NCBI GenBank assembly: GCA_902761645.1
Contig: CACWLF010000006.1
Span: 1-61,560, forward strand
DNA from: an uncultured Aeromonadales bacterium
GTDB lineage: Bacteria; Pseudomonadota; Gammaproteobacteria; Enterobacterales; Succinivibrionaceae
Direction: 5' to 3'
DNA: 61,560 nt
The position numbers and the translations under genes were made by a program. Each line of letters begins with the position of its first letter. Positions within the stretch are counted from its first letter, which is position 1. The notes under the pieces were generated by a model that worked only from the letters and a program-made list of their open reading frames with translations, ran no database searches and was not told the origin of the DNA. Shown piece by piece: positions 40,518-49,167 of this stretch.

Positions 40518-40540
40518 ATTATAGCACATCGCATATGCGA
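40518..40540 (-). promoter_or_regulatory. ilvBN promoter with palindromic operator
   Basis: A minus-strand TATAAT (40523-40518) has a perfect 12-bp palindrome TCGCATATGCGA (40529-40540) just upstream, where an activator or repressor could bind. The -35 is weak. Confidence 0.5.
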
Positions 40541-40676
40541 AATAGTGATGTTTTTACACTATTTTGACAAAAGTTCACAGAGAAAACATCAGTCGGAGGC
40601 AAAACATCAATAAATAATCAAATCATCAGATTCTGTCAGACAATTATTGATTAAAAAGTTTATCAATTATGCATTA

Positions 40677-40690
40677 TTTGTTATAACAAA
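40677..40690. promoter_or_regulatory. 14-bp palindrome before the membrane-protein gene
   Basis: TTTGTTATAACAAA is a perfect palindrome about 90 bases upstream of the start at 40781, so it may be an operator. The rest of the divergent gap shows nothing clear. Confidence 0.35.
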
Positions 40691-40780
40691 ATTTGTTTAT
40701 TACGCTAAAATATGCAATGAATTCTATTAGAGTTGGAATTCATACTGATTATCATCATTTTTTTATTTAGGGATAGTTTC

Positions 40781-41626
40781 ATGGATATTACAAAGAAGTC
40801 CTTCATGGACGGATTTTCTTGGGTAACCAACGCAATCAAGGCTTGTTTACCTAAAGCTCCTTCTTTTATTGTTGTTTCAGTGCTTGCAACTATTGTATTC
40901 AGTATTTTGGTTTTACTGATTACTTTAGTAGGAGCCTTGTTTGCAAAGATTCCAGTTATAGGAATTATTATTTCTCTGGCAGTTTTGCTGCTGACGGCAA
41001 TACTTTCTCTCGGTTTCTACTGCGGCTACCTGAAAGCCATTCAAACAATACTGAACGACGGAAAAGTTTCATTCGGCAGTTTCTTCTTTGCATTAAAGGA
41101 TAGGCAGTTCTTAATCAAAATTCTTCCTTTCGCCATTATTCTCGGTCTGACATGTGCACTGATAGTAGGCGCATTCGGCTACCTTTCATACCTTGCCATT
41201 GTTTCAACCGGCAGTCAGGTGCTGTTCTATATTTGTCTGGTAGTTATGCTGGTTCTTCTGGTGATTGTTATGATTTACGGTACATACTCACTGATTTTAT
41301 TCATTCAGCGCAATGACCACAAAATTATGGCAACTCTGAAAGACACCGCCAACGGGCTGTTAAAGAATATCACCTCTATTATCGGAATGTACATCGGTCT
41401 TCTCGCAATCTCAATTGTAACCAACTTTATTGCACAAGCTCTGACAAATCTGATAATCGGTTCACCAAATCCGAGCATAGCGATGGCTGTTGTTGTTTTT
41501 GTTGTGCTGATCATTATATACTGCATTGTGGGAATGATTTCTGTTGCAACACTCTGCCTGTCTGCAAAGGAAATTTTTGTTGAAAACGATGGTCAAGTGA
41601 TTCAGAAGAACAGCCAGCGGCTGTAG
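40781..41626 (+). CDS. Multi-pass inner-membrane protein of unknown function
   Basis: 281 residues from the ATG at 40781, which has AGGGAT upstream. An upstream in-frame start would add an odd hydrophobic tail. There are about six membrane segments: near residues 29-52, 58-82, 114-135, 145-170, 196-220 and 228-255. Family not recognised with certainty. It broadly resembles small DUF-type six-helix proteins with repeated halves. It is monocistronic with its own terminator, and no function is claimed. Confidence 0.8.
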   Translation: MDITKKSFMDGFSWVTNAIKACLPKAPSFIVVSVLATIVFSILVLLITLVGALFAKIPVIGIIISLAVLLLTAILSLGFYCGYLKAIQTILNDGKVSFGSFFFALKDRQFLIKILPFAIILGLTCALIVGAFGYLSYLAIVSTGSQVLFYICLVVMLVLLVIVMIYGTYSLILFIQRNDHKIMATLKDTANGLLKNITSIIGMYIGLLAISIVTNFIAQALTNLIIGSPNPSIAMAVVVFVVLIIIYCIVGMISVATLCLSAKEIFVENDGQVIQKNSQRL

Positions 41627-41691
41627 AACAGAACAATGACGAATCAAACAACTAATTTCTGCCGGAATTTTCTGAAACAATAATTATCAAT

Positions 41692-41721
41692 GGACAGCTT
41701 GTTTTCAAGCTGTCCTTTTTT
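41692..41721 (+). terminator. Terminator after the membrane-protein gene
   Basis: A perfect 10-bp stem GGACAGCTTG/CAAGCTGTCC with a T4 loop is followed by a T6 run. Confidence 0.9.
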
Positions 41722-41972
41722 ATCCCTTTGTCATGGACCAACGGATGGTTCCCCCCTTGATTTTGAACAGGAAATAAATATCAGGACGGTTCATTGGTTA
41801 CTGCAAATAACTGCCAGTGAGAGTGACGGCACATCCGTTCAGAAAAAGCAGCAATGTTTGCACAGCACAAAGTTTATGACCGATACAACCGATGAGCACC
41901 GATGCATGTAAGAAAAATCAGAATATGCAGGAAAAATAAAATTTCATACTATTTTAAGAAAACATCAGCCAT
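41722..41972. other. Gene-free stretch between two terminators
   Basis: About 250 bases lie between the membrane-gene terminator and the terminator of the sulfur operon. I see no credible frame, RNA or repeat. It looks a little less AT-rich than other gaps and might be a decayed remnant, but nothing supports a particular origin. Confidence 0.4.
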
Positions 41973-41997
41973 AAAAAAAGCCCCATGCAATGGAGCT
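41973..41997 (-). terminator. Terminator of the thiocarboxylate sulfur operon
   Basis: On the minus strand AGCTCCAT pairs with ATGGGGCT (one G-U) around TGC and is followed by T7. Confidence 0.82.
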
Positions 41998-42024
41998 TTT
42001 CAACACACAAAAGAAACATAATTA

Positions 42025-42441
42025 TTAAATTATTTCAAGAATTTCCCTGGTTACATCCTGTCTGTTTTCCACATGAAAGGAATTTAATACAGGATTATCC
42101 AAATCCATCAAAGATAAAATCAGATAAGATGCATTTGAATCATAGGATAATCTTTTATCCTCATCCGAAGGTCTTGACGGGGATTCCGGATGGGAATGCC
42201 AGTTACCGAACAACTCAAGTTTCAGTGATCTGACATCTTTAATAGTAGCCAGCTGCTCTTTAGGATCCATGGTAAAATGTTCATTTGATGCATCAACATT
42301 GGTTAAAAAATACACCTTTTCCACTACCCTGTTACCATCCACTTCCCTGCCGGCAATAAGCCCGCAGGCTTCATACGGCAACTGACTTTTGGCGTAGGCT
42401 ACAATCTGTTCATAATCGGATTTCTTTAATATTATCTTCAT
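42025..42441 (-). CDS. JAMM/MPN+ metalloprotease (Mec/HcyD-like)
   Basis: 138 residues. The zinc-protease motif is complete: Glu24 (YEACGLIAG), then HSHP with His82 and His84, Ser92 and Asp95 (WHSHPESPSRPSDED). Bacterial relatives such as Mec, QbsD and HcyD remove C-terminal residues or an amino acid from a sulfur-carrier protein. Here it lies 24 bases after moeB and two genes after a carrier whose Gly-Gly is masked by a tail, so unmasking that carrier is the most likely job. Confidence 0.9.
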   Translation of the reverse strand: MKIILKKSDYEQIVAYAKSQLPYEACGLIAGREVDGNRVVEKVYFLTNVDASNEHFTMDPKEQLATIKDVRSLKLELFGNWHSHPESPSRPSDEDKRLSYDSNASYLILSLMDLDNPVLNSFHVENRQDVTREILEII

Positions 42442-42465
42442 TTACCATGTTCCTGAAAATTATTC

Positions 42466-43281
42466 TTAATGTTTCTGTTTCAATTCACAGGTCGGCTGAG
42501 CATAATCCACCAGCTCTGTAATTGTAGGATTATCACCGCACACGGCACAGCTGTGAGTATTTGACGGCAGTTTAACCTTATGGAATTCCTGCTTGATTGC
42601 ATCATAGGTCAACAGATAACCTGTAAGCAATTCACCGACACCGGTGATATACTTGATAGCTTCCATAGCCTGCAAACTTCCGATCACACCACCCATGGCA
42701 CCTACTACGCCGGCCTGTTTACAGGTAGGAACAGCATCTGCCGGAGGCGGATTCTTGAATACACAGCGGTAGCAAGGGCCCTGACCCGGTACATAGGTCA
42801 TGAGCTGGCCCTTGAATCTTATAATACCTGCATGAGAGAAAGGTTTTTTCTCCATTACACACGCGTCGTTAACCAGAAACTTCGCAGGGAAATTATCGGT
42901 ACCGTCAAGAATAAAATCGTATTCTCTAATCAGTTCTCTGATATTTGTTGAGTCTACAAATGTCTGATATACATTAACCTTAACATCAGGATTTATAGCT
43001 TCCATGGCTTCCTTTGCGGATTCAACCTTGGCCTTGCCGATATTTGCGGTGGTATGAATCACCTGCCTCTGCAGATTGGAAAGATCAACAACATCGGCAT
43101 CGGCAATTCCGATCGTTCCTACACCGGCTGCGGCAAGATACAATGCGGCTGGCGAACCCAAACCGCCGGCACCTATAATAAGAACCTTAGCATTTAATAG
43201 TTTCTTCTGTCCTTTAACGCCAATCTCTTTTAAAATGATGTGTCGGGAATAACGTTCGATCTGTTTATCTGTTAAAGCCAT
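42466..43281 (-). CDS. moeB: MoeB/ThiF-type E1 activating enzyme for the sulfur carrier
   Basis: 271 residues from the ATG at 43281; an ATG at 43293 adds four. ATP-binding GAGGLGSPAALYLAAAG lies at 37-53, catalytic Cys187 in PTCKQAG, and zinc ligands are Cys170, Cys173, Cys245 and Cys248. It adenylates the C-terminal glycine of a ubiquitin-like carrier. There is no rhodanese domain, unlike the paralogue at 31692-33146. No molybdopterin genes are near, so its partner is most likely the small carrier whose gene overlaps it by 17 bases. Confidence 0.9.
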   Translation of the reverse strand: MALTDKQIERYSRHIILKEIGVKGQKKLLNAKVLIIGAGGLGSPAALYLAAAGVGTIGIADADVVDLSNLQRQVIHTTANIGKAKVESAKEAMEAINPDVKVNVYQTFVDSTNIRELIREYDFILDGTDNFPAKFLVNDACVMEKKPFSHAGIIRFKGQLMTYVPGQGPCYRCVFKNPPPADAVPTCKQAGVVGAMGGVIGSLQAMEAIKYITGVGELLTGYLLTYDAIKQEFHKVKLPSNTHSCAVCGDNPTITELVDYAQPTCELKQKH

Positions 43282-43486
43282 GAGAACCACCACCCATAAA
43301 ATACAAGAATTCCACTACATCACCGTCTTTCAATGATTTTTCATTGCGATCCTGACCGTCAACAAACTCCTCGTTTACGGAAACAGTCACATACTCAGGA
43401 GTTTCAACATTTTCCTGCTGAATCAGTTCACCGATTGTCAGACCGTCTTTAACTTCTTTATTTACACCAGCTACAGTTATTTTCAT
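43265..43486 (-). CDS. Ubiquitin-like sulfur carrier with masked C-terminus (HcyS-like)
   Basis: A 73-residue ThiS/MoaD-fold protein (MKITVAGVNKEVKDG, then LKDGDVVEFLYFMGGG). The glycine run is at 65-67, but six more residues follow (SHGFNR). A thiocarboxylate forms only on a terminal glycine, so the tail must be removed, and a JAMM protease is encoded two genes on. The tail codons overlap the start of moeB. It lies between tusA-like and moeB genes in a sulfite-reductase/MetY operon, as in Wolinella methionine synthesis. Confidence 0.88.
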   Translation of the reverse strand: MKITVAGVNKEVKDGLTIGELIQQENVETPEYVTVSVNEEFVDGQDRNEKSLKDGDVVEFLYFMGGGSHGFNR

Positions 43487-43516
43487 AATTATTTTCCAGA
43501 TTTATATTATATTAAT

Positions 43517-43768
43517 TTAATCACCAACTTTTTCCACATATACAGTATATGTACCATCCTGATTGTCATTTATTTGCAAAATCTTGTGACCGTCATCCTT
43601 TAAGGAACGTGGAACATTCTGTACCGGTTCACCGTCGTTCATTCTGATTGCAAGAATCTGACCTTCATCCAGTTCCTCAATCACAACCTTTGCCTTTACA
43701 AAGGTGTTAGGGCAAACCTTATCAGTTATATCTAATTCTTCATCTGCTTGAATATCATTATTAGCCAT
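43517..43768 (-). CDS. TusA-family sulfur-transfer protein
   Basis: 83 residues. The N-terminal motif of the family, CPxP, reads CPNT with Cys19 kept, followed by FVKAKVVIEELDEGQ and a DG..VQNVPRSLKDDGH segment. TusA proteins carry persulfide sulfur. The loss of the second Pro sets it apart from canonical TusA. A strong SD AGGAGG lies in the end of the sulfite reductase gene, and the two overlap by 8 bases. It probably passes or receives sulfur in the operon pathway. Confidence 0.85.
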   Translation of the reverse strand: MANNDIQADEELDITDKVCPNTFVKAKVVIEELDEGQILAIRMNDGEPVQNVPRSLKDDGHKILQINDNQDGTYTVYVEKVGD

Positions 43769-44666
43769 TATAAGCCTCCTTTACAGCTTTAATAAAATCT
43801 TCCGTACCTTCTCTTTCCAGAGTTAAACGGAAACGTTCACCTCGTTTTGCATGATCCTGGAAATACTGTATAGTTGCGTCAGCAACCCTGAACAGAGTTT
43901 CCTTATCCCTCACAAACGGCAAATAGCTTTCTCCCTTGAAAATTGTATTTCCGAATGTTCCGGCAAAGGAAATAATATATCCTCCTTCTCCGACCCATGC
44001 ATCAGACGGGCATACCTTCACACATTTACCACAGTTGGTACATTTGGATTCATCCTTATGAATCACTTTATTTTCATCTATGCTTAACGCTCCGGCCTTG
44101 CAAACCTTCACACAAACACCGCAGCCGATACAGTTAGGCTGGTTGTAACTTACATATAACCCGCCCTTTACTCCGAAATCGTTTTCCTCCGCCTTAAGGC
44201 AGTTGTTGGCACAGCCCGTCACTCCGAACTTGAATTTATGAGGAAGTTCTCTTCCGAAGTAGCGTTCGCTCAACTCTCTTGCTAGTTTCAGAGTGTCAAT
44301 GCAGCCGCTTGGACATACCTCGGATCCTTGACATGCTGTTACAGTTCTCACACGCGGACCGCAGACTCCCGGTTTTACACCGCCCTCCGCAAGTTTGTTT
44401 TTCACCTCTTCAATATCATCAACATAGATAAACGGTATTTCAATACCCTGACGTGATGTCATATGCACGTAACCATGACCGTATTTTTCCGCGACTTCAG
44501 AAACGGTTCTGATATTTTCCGATGTCATATAACCTCCGACAACAGAAAGACGCATTGAAAAATATCCTTTTTGTTTCTGGCGCATGAAGCCGCCTTTTTT
44601 CAGAACAGCATAATTTATCGATTTGGATTTCTTTTCCGCAGATAAGGACTGTTGTTCATCAGCCAT
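43761..44666 (-). CDS. Compact siroheme sulfite reductase with two ferredoxin clusters
   Basis: 301 residues. The siroheme/4Fe-4S ligand motif is C112-x5-C118 and C152-x3-C156 (TACQGSEVC, GCANNC). Two classical 4Fe-4S motifs follow: Cys179/182/185/189 and Cys209/212/215/219. This single-module layout, with the ferredoxin domain inside, matches the assimilatory-type or anaerobic small sulfite reductases of anaerobes. It would make sulfide from sulfite for the carrier. No electron-donor or siroheme genes are in the window. SD GGAG supports the ATG. Confidence 0.9.
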   Translation of the reverse strand: MADEQQSLSAEKKSKSINYAVLKKGGFMRQKQKGYFSMRLSVVGGYMTSENIRTVSEVAEKYGHGYVHMTSRQGIEIPFIYVDDIEEVKNKLAEGGVKPGVCGPRVRTVTACQGSEVCPSGCIDTLKLARELSERYFGRELPHKFKFGVTGCANNCLKAEENDFGVKGGLYVSYNQPNCIGCGVCVKVCKAGALSIDENKVIHKDESKCTNCGKCVKVCPSDAWVGEGGYIISFAGTFGNTIFKGESYLPFVRDKETLFRVADATIQYFQDHAKRGERFRLTLEREGTEDFIKAVKEAYNG

Positions 44667-44752
44667 GTTATTCTCCTGTTAAAAATATGATGTTTTTGAT
44701 CTACTTGTTCTCAAATCATACTCAATGTTACTTTTCTGCCAGTAACCTGCTA

Positions 44753-45991
44753 TCAGACTCCCTCAACGGATTTAAAAGCCTGATCAAAATCTTCTATTAA
44801 ATCTTCTATATCCTCGACACCAACGCTGATCCTTACAAGATCCTGATAAACACCGGAAGCGATTCTTTGTTCTTCCGTATTGTTAACGGTTATGGTGGAA
44901 GCAGGATGCAGCACCAGAGTTTTGGTATCCCCTATATTTGAGGTTATATATGCAAGCTTGAGGGAATTCATTATCTTAAAGGCATTTTCCCTAGAGCCGA
45001 CTCTGATGGTTATAATGGAGCCGTATCCGCCCTTTAATATTCTGCCGGCAATCTCATAACTCGGACTGGTCTCAAGTCCGGGATAATTAACAGTGACTGC
45101 GCTGTGGTTTTCAGCAATCCATCTGGCTAGTTTCAAGGCGTTGCTGCAGGAACGTTCAAAACGCAGTGCCAGTGTTTCCAGACCCAGCAGGTTGTAGAAT
45201 GCATTCTGAGGTGACAGACAGGCACCAAGATCCCTGAACAGACCGTTACGCAGTTTCGCTATGAAAGCGAATTTTCCAAACTTTTTAAATTTATCAAAAT
45301 TCTGAAATTTACCGTTATTCCAGTTGAAATTTCCTGAATCGGTCAACACTCCGCTGATACCGGTTGAATTTCCGTTTATATATTTGGAGGATGAATTAAT
45401 AACCACATCAGCACCGAACTCGACAGGTCTTACCAGGTATGCCGTTGCAACTGTATTATCAACAACAAAAGGAATATTGTGCCTGTGCGCAATCTCGGCA
45501 AGTTTTCCCAAATCGGTAACATCAAGACTCGGGTTGCCGATTGTTTCGGCAAAGAGTACCTTTGTATTGTCCCTGATTGCATTTTCTATCTGTTCAAAAT
45601 CATTATTTCTTACAAAGGTTGTAGTGATTCCGAACTGTTCCAGATCATTAAATAAATAAATGGTACCACCGTACAAGGTTGCCGTTGCTACAACATGATC
45701 ACCGCTTGACAGAATATTCAGCAGAGCATTGCTCACTGCCGCCATTCCGGAGGAAAATCCTATTGATGCAATGCCTTTTTCCAGTTTTGTCATACGGTTT
45801 TCAAAAGCAGATACCGTTGGATTCCCTGTTCTTGTATAATTAAAACCGGGTTTTTTATGAGAAAACACATCTGCCAATTCTTCGGCACTCGAGTGCTGAA
45901 AGGCACTTGAAAAATAAATAGGAGTTAAAGTTGCACCAAAACGTTCATCCCTACTTACACCTTCGTGTAGTACTGCTGTGTTAAATTTCAT
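44753..45991 (-). CDS. metY: O-acetylhomoserine sulfhydrylase (MetY type)
   Basis: A 412-residue PLP enzyme. The PLP lysine lies in VVINSSSKYINGNS, with YTRTGNPTVSAFE and VDNTVATAYLVRP intact. It makes homocysteine from O-acetylhomoserine and sulfide, or from a carrier thiocarboxylate in the Wolinella pathway. It is first in the operon, 86 bases ahead of the sulfite reductase. Compared with its paralogue at 26826-28052 it keeps the canonical NPT and VDNT motifs, so it is the likelier true MetY. Confidence 0.9.
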   Translation of the reverse strand: MKFNTAVLHEGVSRDERFGATLTPIYFSSAFQHSSAEELADVFSHKKPGFNYTRTGNPTVSAFENRMTKLEKGIASIGFSSGMAAVSNALLNILSSGDHVVATATLYGGTIYLFNDLEQFGITTTFVRNNDFEQIENAIRDNTKVLFAETIGNPSLDVTDLGKLAEIAHRHNIPFVVDNTVATAYLVRPVEFGADVVINSSSKYINGNSTGISGVLTDSGNFNWNNGKFQNFDKFKKFGKFAFIAKLRNGLFRDLGACLSPQNAFYNLLGLETLALRFERSCSNALKLARWIAENHSAVTVNYPGLETSPSYEIAGRILKGGYGSIITIRVGSRENAFKIMNSLKLAYITSNIGDTKTLVLHPASTITVNNTEEQRIASGVYQDLVRISVGVEDIEDLIEDFDQAFKSVEGV

Positions 45992-46026
45992 TCTTGTTTT
46001 ACTCTCATATAAAAAAGTCTATTCAT

Positions 46027-46056
46027 ATTATACACATTTCCTATATGAATGGTAGG
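46027..46056 (-). promoter_or_regulatory. Promoter and operator-like repeat of the thiocarboxylate sulfur operon
   Basis: A minus-strand TATAAT (46032-46027) lies just downstream of TCCTAT-N7-GTAGGA (46039-46057, core CCTAT 46040-46044 and GTAGG 46052-46056). The repeat covers the -35 position, which is otherwise weak. The core and spacing equal those at 33178-33200. Confidence 0.55.
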
Positions 46057-46178
46057 ATATATTAAATATTTTCCTGTTGCTTTTGGTTTGTTAGCTTATT
46101 TTTTAGTCATCTTAATTTCTTTTTCGTTTGGTTCACTGATTTGTCTTGTAAAAAAGCATTGTTGAAAATTTCGGTTAT

Positions 46179-46206
46179 TTGATTTCACTTTTCTTTAATC
46201 TATAAT
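46179..46206 (+). promoter_or_regulatory. yheS promoter
   Basis: TTGATT (46179-46184), a 16-base spacer and TATAAT (46201-46206), 38 bases before the ATG. Confidence 0.6.
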
Positions 46207-46243
46207 ATCGTCAGTTTTTTATTTATTCAATAATTCAGCTCTT

Positions 46244-48199
46244 ATGATTACAATCAATGATATAGACTTTCATTTAGGTAATACTGTTCTGTTTCAATCA
46301 GCTTCAGCCCAGATCGCCGTTGGACAGAAGGTAGGTCTGGTAGGTAGAAACGGTTGCGGAAAATCAACGCTTTTTTCTTTACTGACAGGAGAACATGCAC
46401 CTGACGGAGGTACAATTTCAGTTCCGAATGACTGGCAGATTGCAACGGTTAAGCAGGAAACACCAGCGCTCGAGACCTCTGCACTCGATTATGTGATCGA
46501 AGGTGATTTGAAATATCAGAAACTTCAGCAGGAACTGGCTCTTGCCATCCAGAACAATGACGGCAACAGAATTGCAAACATTCATACCGAACTTGATATT
46601 ATAGACGGATATTCCATTAAATCACGAGCTTCAGAATTGCTTATAGGTTTGGGATTCACCCAGGAGGAACTGACAAAGGCAGTGAAGGAATTTTCCGGCG
46701 GATGGAGAATGAGACTCAATCTCGCTCAGGTGCTTATCGTAAAATCCGATCTGTTGCTGCTAGATGAACCAACCAATCACCTTGATCTTGATGCTGAAAT
46801 ATTTCTTGAAAGCTTTTTGAAATCATATCGAGGAACCTTAATCATTATTTCCCATGACAGAGACTTCCTTGATCATATCGTGAATAAAATTATAAATATA
46901 GAAAACTATCAGTTAACCTCTTATACAGCAAACTACTCCGAGTACGAAATACAGAAGGCTGAAAAAATCTCGCTGCAGAACGCCATGTATGAAAAACAGC
47001 AGAGGGCTATAGCTCATATGCAGTCTTTTGTTGAACGTTTCAGATATAAGGCTACCAAGGCAAAACAGGCCCAAAGCAGATTAAAGGCACTGGAAAGAAT
47101 GGAGAAAATCGCAGCTATCCATGTCGCATCTCCTTTCCATTTCAGTTTCAGAACACCGGACTCTCTGCCAAATCCTTTGGTGACAATGGACAATATAACA
47201 CTCGGATACGGCGATCACGTAGTCATCAAAAAGCTACGGTTCAATCTGGTTTCCGGAGCACGGATCGGATTACTGGGTAAAAACGGCGCAGGAAAATCAA
47301 CCTTTATTAAATTTCTTGCACAGGAACTGGCTCCGCTTTCCGGAGAAGCAACATTTTCAAAGGGCATCAAAGTCGGATATTTTGCCCAGCATCAGCTGGA
47401 AAGATTACGCCTTGACGAATCGGCATTAAAGCATCTTCAGCTTATTTCTCCTAAAACACCTGAGCAGGAATTAAGAAATTATCTCGGAGGGTTTGCTTTC
47501 GTGGGAGACAAGGTACTGGAAAAAGTATCGACATTTTCCGGAGGAGAAAAAGCACGTCTGGCTCTTGCGCTGATCGTATGGGAAAAGCCAAACATTTTAC
47601 TTCTCGATGAACCGACCAACCATTTGGACTTAAACATGAGAGAGGCTTTAACGCTGGCTCTACAGGACTTTGAAGGAGCTTTGGTGGTTGTTTCCCATGA
47701 TCGTCATTTATTAAAAAGCACCACCAATAATTTCTATCTCGTTGATGAAGGGATGGTTGATGAATTTAATGGTGATCTGGAAGATTATCAGAAGTACCTT
47801 TTAAATAAACAAAAACAGCTTATAGAACAAAATAACAGAAGAGAACAGGAACAGCACGCAAAAGAAGAAACTCATGAATTAAGCTGGAAAGAAAAAAAAC
47901 AGCTGGAAGTTAATTTTAAAAACGAAATTCGTCCTGTCAAACAGCAACTTAATAAAATAGATTCAGAAATGACAAAACTATCTCAGCGAAAGGAAGAACT
48001 GGAATTGATTCTGGCTGATAACAGCATTTACAGCGACGAAAACAAAAACAGGCTGACAGAACTGTTTACGGAACAGAATTCCGTTGCATCAAGACTTGAA
48101 GAACTGGAAATGAGCTGGTTGGAATTAAGCGAGCAGCTGGAACAGAAACAACATGATTTTGACGAGTTAATTTCAGGAAATAAAAATGTTAAGTTATAA
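46244..48199 (+). CDS. yheS: ABC-F translation factor YheS
   Basis: 651 residues with two ABC ATPase domains and no membrane segments. Walker A sites are GRNGCGKST and GKNGAGKST, and signatures are EFSGGWRMRLNLAQ and TFSGGEKARLALAL. An ABC-F linker helix (KATKAKQAQSRLKALERME) lies between them, and a charged coiled-coil tail (about 520-650) ends the protein. It binds the ribosomal E site. It matches E. coli YheS throughout, including SLPNPLVTMDN. Confidence 0.95.
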   Translation: MITINDIDFHLGNTVLFQSASAQIAVGQKVGLVGRNGCGKSTLFSLLTGEHAPDGGTISVPNDWQIATVKQETPALETSALDYVIEGDLKYQKLQQELALAIQNNDGNRIANIHTELDIIDGYSIKSRASELLIGLGFTQEELTKAVKEFSGGWRMRLNLAQVLIVKSDLLLLDEPTNHLDLDAEIFLESFLKSYRGTLIIISHDRDFLDHIVNKIINIENYQLTSYTANYSEYEIQKAEKISLQNAMYEKQQRAIAHMQSFVERFRYKATKAKQAQSRLKALERMEKIAAIHVASPFHFSFRTPDSLPNPLVTMDNITLGYGDHVVIKKLRFNLVSGARIGLLGKNGAGKSTFIKFLAQELAPLSGEATFSKGIKVGYFAQHQLERLRLDESALKHLQLISPKTPEQELRNYLGGFAFVGDKVLEKVSTFSGGEKARLALALIVWEKPNILLLDEPTNHLDLNMREALTLALQDFEGALVVVSHDRHLLKSTTNNFYLVDEGMVDEFNGDLEDYQKYLLNKQKQLIEQNNRREQEQHAKEETHELSWKEKKQLEVNFKNEIRPVKQQLNKIDSEMTKLSQRKEELELILADNSIYSDENKNRLTELFTEQNSVASRLEELEMSWLELSEQLEQKQHDFDELISGNKNVKL

Positions 48200-49043
48200 G
48201 CACGCATTCCACGCAGGTAACCATGCCGATTTAATAAAGCATATGGTATTGGCGGCAACAATTGATTTGTACAAACAGAAGGACAAACCTTTTGTATACA
48301 TAGATACTCACGCAGGCTCCGGAATATACAACCTGACCGAAAGAGAATCTAACACCACAAATGAATATAAATCCGGTATAAAAAAGATTGCGGAAGATCC
48401 GTACTTCTCCAAAGAAGCTTTCAGTTATTTTTCCACTATTAACAAGCTGAATTCAGGAAATAACAACATGGTTTGGTATCCTGGTTCTCCATGCATTGCT
48501 CAAAGCCTGCTTAGAGAAAACGATCAGATGATCTTTATGGAACTTCATAATAATGAGGCGGATAAACTGCAGAAAAACTTCGGTAAAGACCCACGTTGCC
48601 ACATTCATCATCGAAACGGATTTGAAGGGCTGGTAGCGCTTACTCCTCCGACACCACGAAGAGGATTTGCACTCATAGATCCTTCCTATGAAATCAGGGA
48701 TGACTACAAAAATACTGTTACAGCAGTGGAAAAAGCCCTGAAACGATGGAACGTCGGATGCTTTATAATCTGGTATCCTTTACTGGCCAACGAAAAAGAT
48801 CACAGTCTGTACATGCACGAATCTTTCAGAAGAATGAATGTTAAAAATTCCTTTACAGCCAAACTGTGTCCGTTTTCACCTGCCGATGAAGAAATAAGAA
48901 TGTTCGGTTCAGCTGTTACTGTACTTAATGCACCATACCATTTACTGGAAAAAGTTCAGGAAATTCTTCCAAAACTTCATGAAATTCTTAAACAGTCTGA
49001 TAAAGCCAGATCCTTCATAGAAATTTATGAGAATGAACAGTAA
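48186..49043 (+). CDS. rlmJ: 23S rRNA A2030 N6-methyltransferase
   Basis: 285 residues. The family N-terminus MLSYKHAFHAGNHADLIKH, a THAGSG-type AdoMet region and the catalytic DPSYE motif (LIDPSYEIRDDY) are present. It overlaps the end of yheS by 14 bases, so the two are probably coupled, though in E. coli rlmJ is not next to yheS. Confidence 0.95.
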   Translation: MLSYKHAFHAGNHADLIKHMVLAATIDLYKQKDKPFVYIDTHAGSGIYNLTERESNTTNEYKSGIKKIAEDPYFSKEAFSYFSTINKLNSGNNNMVWYPGSPCIAQSLLRENDQMIFMELHNNEADKLQKNFGKDPRCHIHHRNGFEGLVALTPPTPRRGFALIDPSYEIRDDYKNTVTAVEKALKRWNVGCFIIWYPLLANEKDHSLYMHESFRRMNVKNSFTAKLCPFSPADEEIRMFGSAVTVLNAPYHLLEKVQEILPKLHEILKQSDKARSFIEIYENEQ

Positions 49044-49101
49044 ATCCAAGCCGCAGAAATGATTCGGATGCTGTCTGCAAATACTTTCTGATACGAATTA
49101 A

Positions 49102-49132
49102 AAAAGAGAGTTAAAAACTCTCTTTTCTTTTT
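49102..49132. terminator. Bidirectional terminator between rlmJ and the FKBP gene
   Basis: AAAAGAGAGTT pairs with AACTCTCTTTT and is followed by CTTTTT. It serves convergent genes. Confidence 0.82.
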
Positions 49133-49167
49133 AATCTGATAATTCAGAAACTATGACATACTCAGGA

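Noticed and set aside
41690-41911. 73-residue plus-strand open frame after the membrane-protein gene
   Set aside because: It begins inside the terminator hairpin, has no SD and no recognisable features.
42580-42951. 123-residue plus-strand open frame
   Set aside because: Antisense shadow of the moeB gene.
42466-43281. MoeB as a molybdenum-cofactor enzyme
   Set aside because: No moa, mog or moe partners are present; the overlapping carrier gene and the sulfite reductase/MetY neighbours indicate a sulfur-amino-acid role.
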